Of a stretch of DNA of 64,000 bases, positions 33,224 to 42,433 are shown in pieces; position 1 is the first letter of the stretch; every line of letters begins with the position of its first letter. Made by a program: the position numbers and the translations under genes. Source of the DNA: Sphingomonadaceae bacterium (lineage in GTDB: Bacteria; Pseudomonadota; Alphaproteobacteria; Sphingomonadales; Sphingomonadaceae); the NCBI GenBank assembly GCA_027533105.1, contig JAPZTW010000005.1, positions 34,662 to 98,661 on the forward strand, in the 5' to 3' direction. Below the pieces are notes generated by a model. It was not told the origin of the DNA and did no database searches. It worked only from the letters and a program-made list of their open reading frames with translations.

Positions 33224-34660
33224 ATGTCAAAACCGATCGACAAGACCTGCGATGTCCTGATTGCCGGGGGTGGCCCAACCGGGGTGACCCTGGCCGTGCT
33301 GCTCGCCCGCCGGGGCGTGAAGGTGATCGTTGCCGAGAAAGAGGCGGACATCTATCCGCTGCCGCGCGCCGCGCACATCGACCACGAGGGTATGCGGATC
33401 CTGCAGGAAGCCGGTGTGGCCGAGGCGGTGATGAAGACCGCGCGCCGTGCCAACCGCTATGACTTCCTGAATGCGAAGGGCGAGGTGCTGTTGCGCTTCG
33501 AGGGCGCGGGGCAGATCGGACCCGGCGGCTGGCCCGCCGCCAACATGATCCACCAGCCCAGTGTCGAGGCCGAACTGCGCAAGGCCCTGGCCGCCCAGCC
33601 CACGGCGGAACTGCACAACCGCTGGGAGCTGACCAGTTTCACGGACGACGGATCGGGCGTCACCGCAGCCATCAATACCCCGGACGGCAAACGCACGATC
33701 CGCGCCAGCTATCTCGTCGGCGCCGACGGTGCGCGCAGTCCGGTGCGCGAGGCTGCGGGCATCGCCTTCGAGGACCTCAACTTCGAGGAGCCCTGGCTGG
33801 TGGTCGACGTGCTGGTCGACGACTATTCGAAGCTGCCGACCGAGAACCTGCAGATCTGCGATCCGGCCCGCCCGACCACCTGTGTGCTGATGGGCGAAGG
33901 GCGGCATCGCTGGGAGTTCATGATCAAGCCCGGCGAAACCGCCGAGCAGGTGAGCGACGACGCCTTCATCGAAAAGCTGCTCGAGCCCTGGAACGTCAAG
34001 GGCGCGGTGCGGCTGGAACGCAAGGCCGTCTACACCTTCCGCGCCCGGATTGCCGAGCGCTGGCGGCAGGGCCGCGTTCTGCTGGCTGGCGACGCTGCTC
34101 ACCAGACCCCGCCCTTTGCCGGGCAGGGCATGTGTTCCGGCCTGCGCGATGCGGCAAACCTCGCCTGGAAACTGGCCGCCGTGATCCGGGATGACGCGAA
34201 TGACACCCTTCTGGATAGCTACCAGCCCGAACGCGCGCCCAACCTGCGCGCGACGATCGACATGGCGATCATGATGGGCAAGACGGTCTGCATCACCAAC
34301 CGCTGGTCGGCCTGGCTGCGCGACCTCAAGTTCAAGCTGGCCCGCAAGCTGGGCAAGCTGCCCGATGGGCCGCCAGCCTATCCGCCAATCTCGACCGGGC
34401 GGATCATGGCCGGTACGCCGGGCGCGGGCAGCTATTTCCCGCAAGCGGTGGCCGCCGATGGCACCAGGCTGGATGAGGTGCTGGGCCTCGGCCATGCGCT
34501 GATCACCCGCGCCGACCTTGCAGCACCGCGCCTCGCCCCCTTCGCCCGGCAAATCGGCCACTGGCTCGACAAGCATCAGGCCGAAGCCGTGCTGGTCCGC
34601 CCAGACCGCTTCGTCTTCGGCGCGGGCCGCGCCGCCGATCTCCAGCAGGCCTGGGGGTGA
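33224..34660 (+). CDS. FAD-dependent aromatic hydroxylase (MhpA/PheA-like)
   Basis: This 478-residue class A flavoprotein monooxygenase has the FAD motif IAGGGPTGVTLAVLLARRG, the DG motif LVGADGARSPVREAAGI and the GD motif VLLAGDAAHQTPPFAGQGMCSG. Such enzymes (for example 3-(3-hydroxyphenyl)propionate hydroxylase) hydroxylate phenols ortho to the OH, giving catechols for extradiol cleavage. It lies 2 nt after the NAD(P)-binding gene. The C-terminal thioredoxin-like domain of larger homologues is reduced. Confidence 0.9.
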   Translation: MSKPIDKTCDVLIAGGGPTGVTLAVLLARRGVKVIVAEKEADIYPLPRAAHIDHEGMRILQEAGVAEAVMKTARRANRYDFLNAKGEVLLRFEGAGQIGPGGWPAANMIHQPSVEAELRKALAAQPTAELHNRWELTSFTDDGSGVTAAINTPDGKRTIRASYLVGADGARSPVREAAGIAFEDLNFEEPWLVVDVLVDDYSKLPTENLQICDPARPTTCVLMGEGRHRWEFMIKPGETAEQVSDDAFIEKLLEPWNVKGAVRLERKAVYTFRARIAERWRQGRVLLAGDAAHQTPPFAGQGMCSGLRDAANLAWKLAAVIRDDANDTLLDSYQPERAPNLRATIDMAIMMGKTVCITNRWSAWLRDLKFKLARKLGKLPDGPPAYPPISTGRIMAGTPGAGSYFPQAVAADGTRLDEVLGLGHALITRADLAAPRLAPFARQIGHWLDKHQAEAVLVRPDRFVFGAGRAADLQQAWG

Positions 34661-34662
34661 CC

Positions 34663-36009
34663 ATGCAGCCGAACATCGTTTTCATCATGGCGGATGACCT
34701 CGGCTACGCCGACGTCAGCTGCTATGGCCGCCGCGAGTACCAGACCCCGGCGATTGACCGGATCGCGGCCGAGGGCATGCGTTTCTTGCAAGCCTATTCG
34801 AACTCTGCGGTCTGTTCGGCCACCCGCACCGCGCTGATGACCGGCCGATACCAGAACCGCCTGCCAATCGGCCTCGAGGAGCCGCTGGTCGCGCGCGACG
34901 TGGGCCTGCCGCCCGAACATCCCACCCTGCCCTCACTGCTTCGCACGGCCGGTTACACCACCGCCCTGATCGGCAAGTGGCACCTGGGCCGGCTGCCCAA
35001 TTATGGCCCGCTCAAGAGCGGCTATGACCAGTTCTGGGGCATGCGCGGCGGTGCGGTCGACTATTTCACCCACGCCAATGCCATGGGCCCGGACCTGTGG
35101 GATGACGACACGCGGACTTCGGCCGAAGGGTACCTGACCGACCTGCTGGGGGACCGAGCAGTCGATTACGTTGCCGAGAAGGCCGGGGGCGATCGGCCGT
35201 TCTTCCTGAGCCTGCACTTCAACGCGCCCCACTGGCCCTGGGAAGGGCCCAATGACCGCGCCGAATCCGAGCGGCTGGCGGCCAGGAAGGATCCTTTCGC
35301 GATCTTCCACTTCGATGGTGGCACCGCCAGGACCTATGGCGAGATGGTGGTGCGGATGGATTACCAAATCGGCCGTGTGCTCGATGCGATCGAGCAGGCG
35401 GGGATCGCCGACAACACCATCGTGATCTTCACCAGCGACAACGGCGGAGAGCGGTTTTCCGACAACTGGCCATTCACTGGCATGAAGACCGAACTGCTGG
35501 AAGGGGGCCTGCGCGTGCCGCTGGTGGCCCGCTGGCCTGCGCGGATCGCGCCGGGGCTGGTCAGCGAACAGGTGACGATCACCATGGACTGGGTGGCAAC
35601 GTTGCTGAACGCCGGTGGCGGCGCCCCCGATCCGGCCCATCCGCTCGACGGGATCGACCTGGCCCCCGCGCTGGCCGGAGCGGAACCGGTGGAACGCACG
35701 CTGTGCTGGCGCTTCAAGCACCTTGACCAGAAGGCCTGCCGCCATGGGCGCTACAAGTACCTTGAAATCGCCGGCAACAGCTTCCTGTTCGATGTGGAAG
35801 CCGACCCGCTCGAACGCGCCAACCTCAAGGCGCTCAAACCTGAACTCTTCGCCGACCTGAAAGCCCGCTTCGCAGCCTGGGAAGCGCAGATGCTGCCGCT
35901 CGACGCCGACAGCTTCACCCACGGCTATTCAGGGGTTGAACTGGCCGACCACTTTGGGGTTCCGCATCATCTGCCGGTCGGCGTTCCGCCGCGGCCATCA
36001 GTGTCCTGA
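34663..36009 (+). CDS. Sulfatase (type I, formylglycine)
   Basis: The 448-residue enzyme shows NIVFIMADDLGYAD (metal-binding Asp pair), the formylglycine signature CSATRTALMTGRY with Cys51 to be converted by a sulfatase-maturation enzyme, IGKWHLG and TSDNGGERF. No maturation factor is in the window. There is no signal peptide, so a cytosolic arylsulfatase is likely. ATG 34663 has GGGGG just upstream; GTG 34657, overlapping the previous stop as GTGA, is the alternative. It is last gene of the operon and would release a phenol for the hydroxylase. Confidence 0.9.
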   Translation: MQPNIVFIMADDLGYADVSCYGRREYQTPAIDRIAAEGMRFLQAYSNSAVCSATRTALMTGRYQNRLPIGLEEPLVARDVGLPPEHPTLPSLLRTAGYTTALIGKWHLGRLPNYGPLKSGYDQFWGMRGGAVDYFTHANAMGPDLWDDDTRTSAEGYLTDLLGDRAVDYVAEKAGGDRPFFLSLHFNAPHWPWEGPNDRAESERLAARKDPFAIFHFDGGTARTYGEMVVRMDYQIGRVLDAIEQAGIADNTIVIFTSDNGGERFSDNWPFTGMKTELLEGGLRVPLVARWPARIAPGLVSEQVTITMDWVATLLNAGGGAPDPAHPLDGIDLAPALAGAEPVERTLCWRFKHLDQKACRHGRYKYLEIAGNSFLFDVEADPLERANLKALKPELFADLKARFAAWEAQMLPLDADSFTHGYSGVELADHFGVPHHLPVGVPPRPSVS

Positions 36010-36316
36010 CTCGGGATACTACTGATCCGGAGATAACCGGATTTCCGGCCCGCGAGCCGGTGGCCTAGCCTTCCCGCAGAAACCCGGTCAGCCAGTTCGA
36101 ACGTGGCGCTGCCCGCTACGCCGCACCGCATCTGCCGGATTTCTGCGGGATCATTGGCATGGGCTTTGCCACCGAGGCGCCCGCTCGATGCTGCCAATGA
36201 TCCCGTGAATCAGCAGGCTGGGTTTCAACACCCAGCCTGCCAGGATTTTCGGGTCGGCACCGCCCGTCCGAGGCAACAGGTGTCCGCCAAGACCCCGCAA
36301 TCGAGCAGGAGGCATT
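36010..36316 (+). other. Structured intergenic region upstream of the SH3-domain gene
   Basis: About 300 nt without a gene. Three strong pairings were found: 36072-36087 with 36135-36150 (15 of 16 positions), 36147-36159 with 36192-36204 (13 of 13), and the hairpin 36213-36240. The first two share GGGA, so they compete, as in an attenuator-like switch. A small dyad TCCGG/CCGGA lies near 36030. Confidence 0.45.
36213..36240 (+). terminator. 11-bp hairpin, possible terminator
   Basis: GCAGGCTGGGT pairs perfectly with ACCCAGCCTGC around TTCAAC, followed by CAGGATTTTCG. The weak T-run makes termination uncertain. It may end the sulfatase operon transcript or be part of the leader of the next gene. 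Confidence 0.4.
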
Positions 36317-37519
36317 ATGAAGCAGGTCCAGATCTTGACGTCGTCACTGGCGGGTCTGTGCGTTTCGCTTGTGGCTGCGCCGGTCCTGGCGCAAGCGGGC
36401 CAGGATCAGTGGCGTGATCGCGCCGCGTTGATCGAAGCCACGCGGACAACCACCATGCGCGCCGGGCCGGAAGCGGGCTATCCCGCCGTGCGCAACATTG
36501 CGCGGGGCGGGCGGGTAACGGTCCACGGATGCCTCGACGATCGCAGCTGGTGCGATGTCAGCTATGGCAACGATCGCGGCTGGGTTTCGGGTTCCGAGTT
36601 TTCCGGCCGCTATGATGGCCGCGAAGACAACCTGGCCAACCTCTCGTTCAGCATCAGGATCGGCACGGTCACCTTCAGCTTCGGCGACTACTGGGAAAAC
36701 CATTATCGCCAGCGCCCCTTCTACAGCGAGCGCTATCGCTGGGAGCAGCACTACTTCGACACCTACCAGCCGAACTGGGGACCGCGGCCAGGTCGCTCCT
36801 ACTGGAGCGGGCGGCGGCAGATCGGCTACATGCTGCGCGTGTCATGGATGCGCGCCGGACCGGACTATGGCTATCCCGCGGTGCGACGGATCAACCGCAA
36901 CGTGCAGGTCACCGTCTATGGCTGCCTGCGTGACTGGAGCTGGTGCGATATCGGCTATCAGCGCGATCGCGGCTGGGTACCGGGTCGCGATCTGGCCGCG
37001 ACCTATCAGGGCCGCCGCCGCAGCATCGAGTCGGTGGCACCTTACCTCGGCATCGGGATCCTTTCCTTCGCGTTCCGGGTCTACTGGGACGATCATTACC
37101 GGGATCGCAGCTTCTACCGCGAGCGTGATCGCTGGGAACAGCAGTACCAGCAGAACTACCGGCCGGTCTGGGGTCCGCGCCAGGAGAGCGGCCAGGATCA
37201 CCGCGACGGCACGCGTCCAACCCCACCGCCGCCGCCACAGTGGCAGGGCCAGCCGCAACCGCAGCCATACCCCGCACCACAGCCCCAGCCGCAGCCCCAG
37301 CCGCAACCTCAATGGCAGGGCCAGCCACAACCGCACGTGTTGCCGGCACCTCCCGGCCAGCCCAGCGGTCAGGGAACGACGCTACCGGTGCCGCAGCCGA
37401 CTACGCTGCCCCCCGTTGTGCACCCCGACCATCATGGCAAAGCGCCGCAACAGCCGGACAGAAAGCCCAAGCCGGAGAAACCCGATCGCGAACGACCCGG
37501 CCATGATGACGGTCAATAG
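36317..37519 (+). CDS. Exported protein with duplicated SH3b units and Pro/Gln-rich tail
   Basis: The 400-residue protein has a signal peptide (cleavage near APVLAQ) and two tandem copies of a ~120-residue unit. Each unit has an SH3b domain with MRAGP-x-GYPAVR, GCL-x-D-x-SWCD and DRGWV, followed by a linker with FSF/FAF, DYW/VYW, HYR-x-R-x-FY and RWEQ, ending WGPR. The C terminus is low-complexity (QPQPQPQ) with a basic end. SH3b domains bind peptidoglycan, so a periplasmic envelope role is likely. AGGAGG precedes ATG 36317. Confidence 0.85.
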   Translation: MKQVQILTSSLAGLCVSLVAAPVLAQAGQDQWRDRAALIEATRTTTMRAGPEAGYPAVRNIARGGRVTVHGCLDDRSWCDVSYGNDRGWVSGSEFSGRYDGREDNLANLSFSIRIGTVTFSFGDYWENHYRQRPFYSERYRWEQHYFDTYQPNWGPRPGRSYWSGRRQIGYMLRVSWMRAGPDYGYPAVRRINRNVQVTVYGCLRDWSWCDIGYQRDRGWVPGRDLAATYQGRRRSIESVAPYLGIGILSFAFRVYWDDHYRDRSFYRERDRWEQQYQQNYRPVWGPRQESGQDHRDGTRPTPPPPPQWQGQPQPQPYPAPQPQPQPQPQPQWQGQPQPHVLPAPPGQPSGQGTTLPVPQPTTLPPVVHPDHHGKAPQQPDRKPKPEKPDRERPGHDDGQ

Positions 37520-37534
37520 CGGCTGAACGGAAAA

Positions 37535-37608
37535 TGGAGCGGGTGAAGGGAATCGAACCCTCGTCGTAAGCTTGGGAAGCTTCTGCTCTACCATTGAGCT
37601 ACACCCGC
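37535..37608 (-). tRNA. tRNA-Gly (CCC anticodon)
   Basis: The minus strand reads GCGGGTGTAGCTCAATGG... to ...CCCTTCACCCGCTCCA, a complete cloverleaf with encoded CCA. The acceptor arms GCGGGTG and CACCCGC pair, the T-loop TTCGATT is intact, and the anticodon loop TTCCCAA gives CCC for GGG codons. It resembles E. coli glyU. A TTGACC hexamer at 37675-37680 on the minus strand may belong to its promoter. Confidence 0.95.
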
Positions 37609-37708
37609 CCGGGTGCGTCCGGCCCGGTCTTTGCCGGTGAACGAGGCGGCCCCTTGCCACAGGGGCACCGGATAGGTCAATGGGCGGGAAACAGATGGGA
37701 GCAGGCCG

Positions 37709-38506
37709 ATGGGTGAACAGCCGGTAGTGATCGAGGCGCGCGGGGCAATCGAGGTGGTCAGCCTCAACCGGCCCGATCGGCTCAACGCGATGAACGAACC
37801 GCTGATCCAGGCTTTGCTCGATTACTTCACCGGCCTTGCTGTCAGGCCCGAAGTGCGAGTGGTGATCCTGCGGGCCGAGGGCCGCGCGTTCTGCGCCGGG
37901 CTCGACCTGACCGGCTGGCCGTTCGATCCCGAGGCCGGGCGCATCCACCAATCGTGGCGCACCCAGCGGATGATCGCGGCGGTGATGCAGGCGATGCGCA
38001 AGTGCCCGCAGCCAGTGATCGCCTGCGCCCAGGGGCCGGCCTGCGGCGGGGGCTTCTCGCTGCTGCTGGCCAGCGATGTGCGCTATGGCGCGCCCGACCT
38101 GCGAATGAATGCCGCCTACATCAAGATCGGCCTGGGCGGCTGCGACATGGGCGCGAGCTATTTCCTGCCGCGACTGGTCGGCTCATCGGTGGCGAGCGAG
38201 TACCTGCTGACCGGCCGGTTCATGACCGCCGAAAAGGCGCTGGCCTGCGGGCTGATGAGCGAGATCGTGCCGCACGAGGACCTGCTGCCCAAGGCGCTGG
38301 CCCTGGCCGAGGAAATGCTGCTGACCAGCCCGATGGGCCTGCGGTTGACCAAGGACGCGCTGAACCTCAACATCGATGCGGCCAGCATGGGACACGCCTT
38401 CGCGATCGAGGATCGCCAGCAGATCCTGCTGGGGCACACCGCCGATGCCAACGAGGCGCGGATGGCTTTCCTCGAAAAGCGCGCCCCCAGCTATGGTGAT
38501 CGTTAG
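37709..38506 (+). CDS. Enoyl-CoA hydratase/isomerase family protein
   Basis: This 265-residue crotonase-fold enzyme hydrates or isomerises enoyl-CoA esters. SLNRPDRLNAMN opens the fold, GRAFCAGLDLT forms the first oxyanion loop, and QGPACGGGFSLLLASDVR the second. The two catalytic Glu of classical hydratases are not both evident (GGCDMGASYFLP), so isomerase/hydrolase activity is possible. Its stop overlaps the stop of the convergent DUF1295 gene by 3 nt. Confidence 0.88.
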   Translation: MGEQPVVIEARGAIEVVSLNRPDRLNAMNEPLIQALLDYFTGLAVRPEVRVVILRAEGRAFCAGLDLTGWPFDPEAGRIHQSWRTQRMIAAVMQAMRKCPQPVIACAQGPACGGGFSLLLASDVRYGAPDLRMNAAYIKIGLGGCDMGASYFLPRLVGSSVASEYLLTGRFMTAEKALACGLMSEIVPHEDLLPKALALAEEMLLTSPMGLRLTKDALNLNIDAASMGHAFAIEDRQQILLGHTADANEARMAFLEKRAPSYGDR

Positions 38507-39312
38507 CCCTTCTTCGGCGGCCAGGGGATGAAGCCGGACGTGCGCTCGATATACTCGGCATAGCCCGGGCGGTTCTTCTTCAACCCATATTCGAGCAGCG
38601 GCTTGCCCGACCACTTGGTGAGCGTGAAGGTGAGGAACAGCGGCCCCGGCAGGCTGGCGAGCGCAATCCACGGCCCGGCATCGGCCGCAGCCAGCCAGAT
38701 CCCCCACCAGACGCAGGTATCGCCGAAATAGTTGGGGTGGCGGGTATAGCGCCACAGACCGGTATCGAGCACCTTGCCCTTGTTGGCGGGATCGGCGCGG
38801 AAGGCGGTGAGCTGGGCATCGCCGACCACTTCGAAGACCATGCCGAGCAGCCACAGCGCCGCGCCAGCCAGGGCCAGCGGGCCAAGCGGCGCGGGATCGG
38901 CGCTGGCCAGCACGCCTAGCTGGGCGGGCAGGCAAGTCAGGTAAAGCAGGAAGGCCTGCGGGCCGAACACCTTGGTCAGTGCGGCCTGGGCAAAGCGGCC
39001 CTGTTCCTTCGCCTTGCCCAGCATCCGGGCATAGCGCACGTCCTCCCCGTGACCGCGCCAGCGGGTGTAGAGGTGCCAGAACAGGCGCAGGCCCCACAGC
39101 GCCGCCATCGCGGCGATCAGCGTCGCGCGGTCACCTGGCGCGCCGAGTTGCAGCCAGCTGGCCACGGCCAGCACGGCCATGCCCCCGCCCCAGATTGCAT
39201 CGATGAAGGAAACGTCGCTGATGCGCACGGCAATCAACCAGCCGGCCAGCAAGAGCGCCGCCGCCACCGCGGCATTGATCAGCATCGCTTCGATGAGCTG
39301 GGCTTCGATCAT
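38503..39312 (-). CDS. DUF1295 family membrane protein (steroid reductase-like)
   Basis: The 269-residue protein has about six hydrophobic helices and the DUF1295 signature YTRHPNYFGDTCVWWGIWL near the C terminus, plus GLRLFWHLYTRWRGHGED. The fold resembles isoprenylcysteine methyltransferases and 5-alpha steroid reductases. The ATG at 39312 overlaps the acyltransferase stop as ATGA. The ORF track start at 39393 is over-extended. Confidence 0.9.
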   Translation of the reverse strand: MIEAQLIEAMLINAAVAAALLLAGWLIAVRISDVSFIDAIWGGGMAVLAVASWLQLGAPGDRATLIAAMAALWGLRLFWHLYTRWRGHGEDVRYARMLGKAKEQGRFAQAALTKVFGPQAFLLYLTCLPAQLGVLASADPAPLGPLALAGAALWLLGMVFEVVGDAQLTAFRADPANKGKVLDTGLWRYTRHPNYFGDTCVWWGIWLAAADAGPWIALASLPGPLFLTFTLTKWSGKPLLEYGLKKNRPGYAEYIERTSGFIPWPPKKG

Positions 39313-39947
39313 GGCAGCTTCTCCTTCAGGCTTTCCGTGGCAGCGTCCTTCAAGGCGGCGGCCGAAGCGGCGAGCCGTTCGAAGCGCAGACAATCGGGCA
39401 TGACCGAGCGGTAATAGGCGGCGATCTTGGCCAGGTCCGCCGCATAGTCGCCGGTCGGCATGATCGCCGGGCCGATCCCGCCCTTCATCGTCGCGTGATT
39501 GACCCAGGCCGGCACGATCGGCACCCCGGCCTTGAGCGCGATATGGTAGAACCCGCTGCGCCAGGTGCCATCGCTGCCCCGCGTTCCTTCGGGCGCGACA
39601 ACCAGGGCAAGGTCGTCCATCCGGTCAAAGTAGGCGGCAGTCTGTTCCACGTACTTGCTGTTCCGCTTCGACCGGTCGACCGGCAGCCCGCCCATGTCAT
39701 ACATGAACCGCTTGAGCGGGCCGCGAAACAGGCTGAGCTTGCCGACGAAGCTGGGCTTCAGGCCCAGCTTGTTGATCGTGCCGACGAAGAAGATGAAATC
39801 CCAGTTGGTGGTATGCGGCGCCCCAGTGATCACGAACTTGCGCGCGGTTGGCCGCTCACCAGTGATGGTCCAGCCCTTCCAGCGATAGAGCCACAGCACC
39901 ACCCACTGCACAAAGCGGGACAGCAGCGTGGGGCGGCGCTCGGTCAT
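39309..39947 (-). CDS. 1-acyl-sn-glycerol-3-phosphate acyltransferase-like (PlsC family)
   Basis: The 212-residue acyltransferase has the catalytic H-x4-D motif at His45/Asp50 (GAPHTTNWD) and the substrate-binding PEGTRG at residues 119-124. The HTTNWD variant is typical of the PlsC-like family found in sphingomonads. It probably acylates lysophosphatidate or a related lipid at the inner membrane. It is coupled with the DUF1295 gene by ATGA. Confidence 0.88.
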   Translation of the reverse strand: MTERRPTLLSRFVQWVVLWLYRWKGWTITGERPTARKFVITGAPHTTNWDFIFFVGTINKLGLKPSFVGKLSLFRGPLKRFMYDMGGLPVDRSKRNSKYVEQTAAYFDRMDDLALVVAPEGTRGSDGTWRSGFYHIALKAGVPIVPAWVNHATMKGGIGPAIMPTGDYAADLAKIAAYYRSVMPDCLRFERLAASAAALKDAATESLKEKLP

Positions 39948-40048
39948 TCAGGGGTCTCTCCGCAAATCGTTATGGTCTTGGCGATCGGTCATAAGGGCAG
40001 GCTTGCCCTGCGTCGATAAGCCTTTTGACCGGGTGCGCGGGTGCCCGT

Positions 40049-41650
40049 CTACATCCGGAACACGCCGAAGGCCGGACGATCGGGGATCGGGGCTTCGAGG
40101 CTGGCAGCGAGTGCGAGGCCCAGCACGTCGCGGGTCTGGACCGGGTCGATCACCCCATCGTCCCACAGCCGGGCGGTGGCGTAATAGGGATTGCCCTCGT
40201 CCTCGTACTTGGCGCGGATCGGGTTCTTGAAGGCCTCGGCCTCTTCAGGGGTCCACTTCGCGGCATCGCGGTGGACCGTCGCCAGCACCGAGGCCGCCTG
40301 TTCGCCGCCCATCACCGAAATGCGGGCATTGGGCCAGGTGAACAGGAACCGCGGGGAATAGGCCCGGCCGCACATGCCGTAATTGCCCGCACCGAAAGAG
40401 CCGCCGATCAAGACTGTGATCTTGGGTACGGTCGCCGTGGCAACCGCGGTGACCAGCTTGGCGCCGTGCTTGGCGATCCCTTCGGCCTCGTACTTGCCGC
40501 CGACCATGAAGCCCGAGATGTTCTGGAGGAACAGCAACGGAATCTTGCGCTGGCAGGCCAGCTCGATGAAGTGCGCGCCCTTCACTGCGCTTTCGGAAAA
40601 CAGCACGCCGTTGTTGGCGAGGATCGCCACCGGCATGCCCCAGATGTGCGCAAAACCGCAGACCAGGGTGCTGCCGTAGTGCGCCTTGAACTCATGAAAC
40701 TCGCTGCCGTCGACCAGCCGGGCGATCACCTCGTGGACGTCGTATGGCGCGCGGACATCCTCGGGGATCAGGCTGTAAAGCTCTTCCGCGTCATATTTCG
40801 GCGGGCGCGGCTCCTTCAGCGGCAAGCCGTGATCGTGGCGCGGGCCGAGGTGCGAGACGATATCGCGCACGATGGTCAGGGCATGTTCGTCGTTTTCGGC
40901 GAGGTGATCGACCACCCCGGACTTGCGGGCATGAAGATCGCCGCCGCCCAGGTCCTCGGCGCTGATTTCCTCGCCCGTGGCGGCCTTGACCAGCGGCGGG
41001 CCGGCCAGGAAGATCGTGCCCTGTTCGCGCACGATGACTGTTTCGTCCGACATGGCAGGCACATAGGCACCACCCGCCGTGCACGAACCCATCACACAAG
41101 CGACCTGCGCGATGCCCTTGGCACTCATGTTCGCCTGGTTGAAGAAGATCCGGCCGAAATGATCGCGGTCGGGAAAGACCTCGGCCTGGTGCGGCAGGTT
41201 GGCCCCGCCGGAATCGACCAGGTAAATGCAAGGCAGGTGGTTCGCCTCGGCGATTTCCTGCGCGCGCAGGTGCTTCTTGACCGTCAGCGGATAGTAGGTC
41301 CCGCCCTTTACCGTCGCATCGTTGGCGACGATCATGCACTGCCGGCCCGAAACGCGCCCGATCGCGGTGATGATCCCCGCGCCGGGAATGTCCTCGCCAT
41401 AGACGCCGCCAGCGGCCAGCTGGCCGATCTCGAGCAGGGGCGAGCCCGGATCGAGCAGGCGTTCGACCCGCTCGCGCGGCAGCAGCTTGCCGCGGCTGGT
41501 GTGCCGTTCGCGGCTCTTCTCGTCCCCGCCCAGCGCGGCTTGAGCCACCCTGGCGCGCAGGTCTGCGGCCAGCGCTCGGTTGTGCGCGGCGCGCGCCTGG
41601 GCCTGCGGATCGTCAAGGTTGAGGCTGGAAGCAAGGACCGGGGCCGTCAT
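40049..41650 (-). CDS. Methylcrotonyl-CoA carboxylase, carboxyltransferase (beta) subunit
   Basis: The 533-residue carboxyltransferase has the segments [25 protein letters not shown] and [18 protein letters not shown], typical of MCC rather than propionyl-CoA carboxylase. [10 protein letters not shown] and [10 protein letters not shown] follow. It converts 3-methylcrotonyl-CoA to 3-methylglutaconyl-CoA in leucine catabolism together with the biotin-bearing alpha subunit, which is not adjacent. The true ATG is 41650; the track ORF runs back into the spermidine-synthase-like gene. The ATG overlaps that gene's stop. Confidence 0.93.
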   Translation of the reverse strand: MTAPVLASSLNLDDPQAQARAAHNRALAADLRARVAQAALGGDEKSRERHTSRGKLLPRERVERLLDPGSPLLEIGQLAAGGVYGEDIPGAGIITAIGRVSGRQCMIVANDATVKGGTYYPLTVKKHLRAQEIAEANHLPCIYLVDSGGANLPHQAEVFPDRDHFGRIFFNQANMSAKGIAQVACVMGSCTAGGAYVPAMSDETVIVREQGTIFLAGPPLVKAATGEEISAEDLGGGDLHARKSGVVDHLAENDEHALTIVRDIVSHLGPRHDHGLPLKEPRPPKYDAEELYSLIPEDVRAPYDVHEVIARLVDGSEFHEFKAHYGSTLVCGFAHIWGMPVAILANNGVLFSESAVKGAHFIELACQRKIPLLFLQNISGFMVGGKYEAEGIAKHGAKLVTAVATATVPKITVLIGGSFGAGNYGMCGRAYSPRFLFTWPNARISVMGGEQAASVLATVHRDAAKWTPEEAEAFKNPIRAKYEDEGNPYYATARLWDDGVIDPVQTRDVLGLALAASLEAPIPDRPAFGVFRM

Positions 41651-42408
41651 TCGAATGGATTCTCCGAACCGGGGAGCCAGCGGCCACGCATCCACGCCTT
41701 TGCCGCTGCAATCAGGCGGGCGGAATAGTCCGGCGTGCCCGGCCCGACAAGCGGCAATCCCATGGCGGCGACCGTAGCCGCGATCCCGGTATCGTCGAGC
41801 GCCAGCCCGCGGGCGACGCATTGCCGGGCAATCTCCAGTTCCTGCCCCCAGAAATAGACCGCATCTGCTGCAATGTTCGCCTGCATCTGGCGCACGTCCG
41901 CGGCCCGGTCCTGCGCGGAAACCAGCGGCAACCAGATATCGGGCATCAGCAAGTCTACCGGCTGGTCCGGCCGCCAGGCCAGGGCATCGTCTTGGACGAT
42001 CTTGACCTTGGCCCCGCAATGCCCTGGCAACCGCGCGAACAGGTCAAGCTCGCGATGCAGGGCTATCACTTCGGGATCGCGTTCCACGATGGTCACCCCG
42101 GTCACCGCCGGATCGAGTGCGCACTCCGCCGCCACCCAGCCCAACCCCAGCCCGAGCACGGCGACATGCCCCTGGGCAAAGACGAGGCCCAGCCCCTGGC
42201 TCTCGAACTCGAGTGGGGTCAGGGACATCCAGACCTGATCGTCCCGCATCAATACCGCCATGTTCTCCACCAGGCGGGCCGCGCTCCAATAACCGGGGCA
42301 GAGCACCAGGGGACTTATGGTCAGGCGCCACTGGCCGACCGTGACAGGCCGATAGAGGCCCGCCACGGCCTGGCTGGGCAACCGCCCGACCTGCGAGACG
42401 GCAATCAC
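41647..42408 (-). CDS. Spermidine-synthase/SAM-methyltransferase-fold protein
   Basis: The 253-residue protein has the glycine-rich [15 protein letters not shown] and the acidic [13 protein letters not shown] loops that bind (decarboxylated) SAM in the spermidine-synthase/methyltransferase fold, then IVQDDALAW. The gatekeeping residues for spermidine synthesis were not identified, so an aminopropyl- or methyltransferase role is open. It begins at GTG 42408, 25 nt after the AbgT stop, and overlaps mccB by ATGA. Confidence 0.75.
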   Translation of the reverse strand: MIAVSQVGRLPSQAVAGLYRPVTVGQWRLTISPLVLCPGYWSAARLVENMAVLMRDDQVWMSLTPLEFESQGLGLVFAQGHVAVLGLGLGWVAAECALDPAVTGVTIVERDPEVIALHRELDLFARLPGHCGAKVKIVQDDALAWRPDQPVDLLMPDIWLPLVSAQDRAADVRQMQANIAADAVYFWGQELEIARQCVARGLALDDTGIAATVAAMGLPLVGPGTPDYSARLIAAAKAWMRGRWLPGSENPFE

Positions 42409-42433
42409 CAGCCCGACCAGCCTGCTCGCTGCC

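Noticed and set aside
37675-37680. TTGACC as a complete promoter for tRNA-Gly
   Set aside because: The hexamer matches a -35, but no convincing -10 was found at the right spacing, so it is mentioned only in the tRNA entry.
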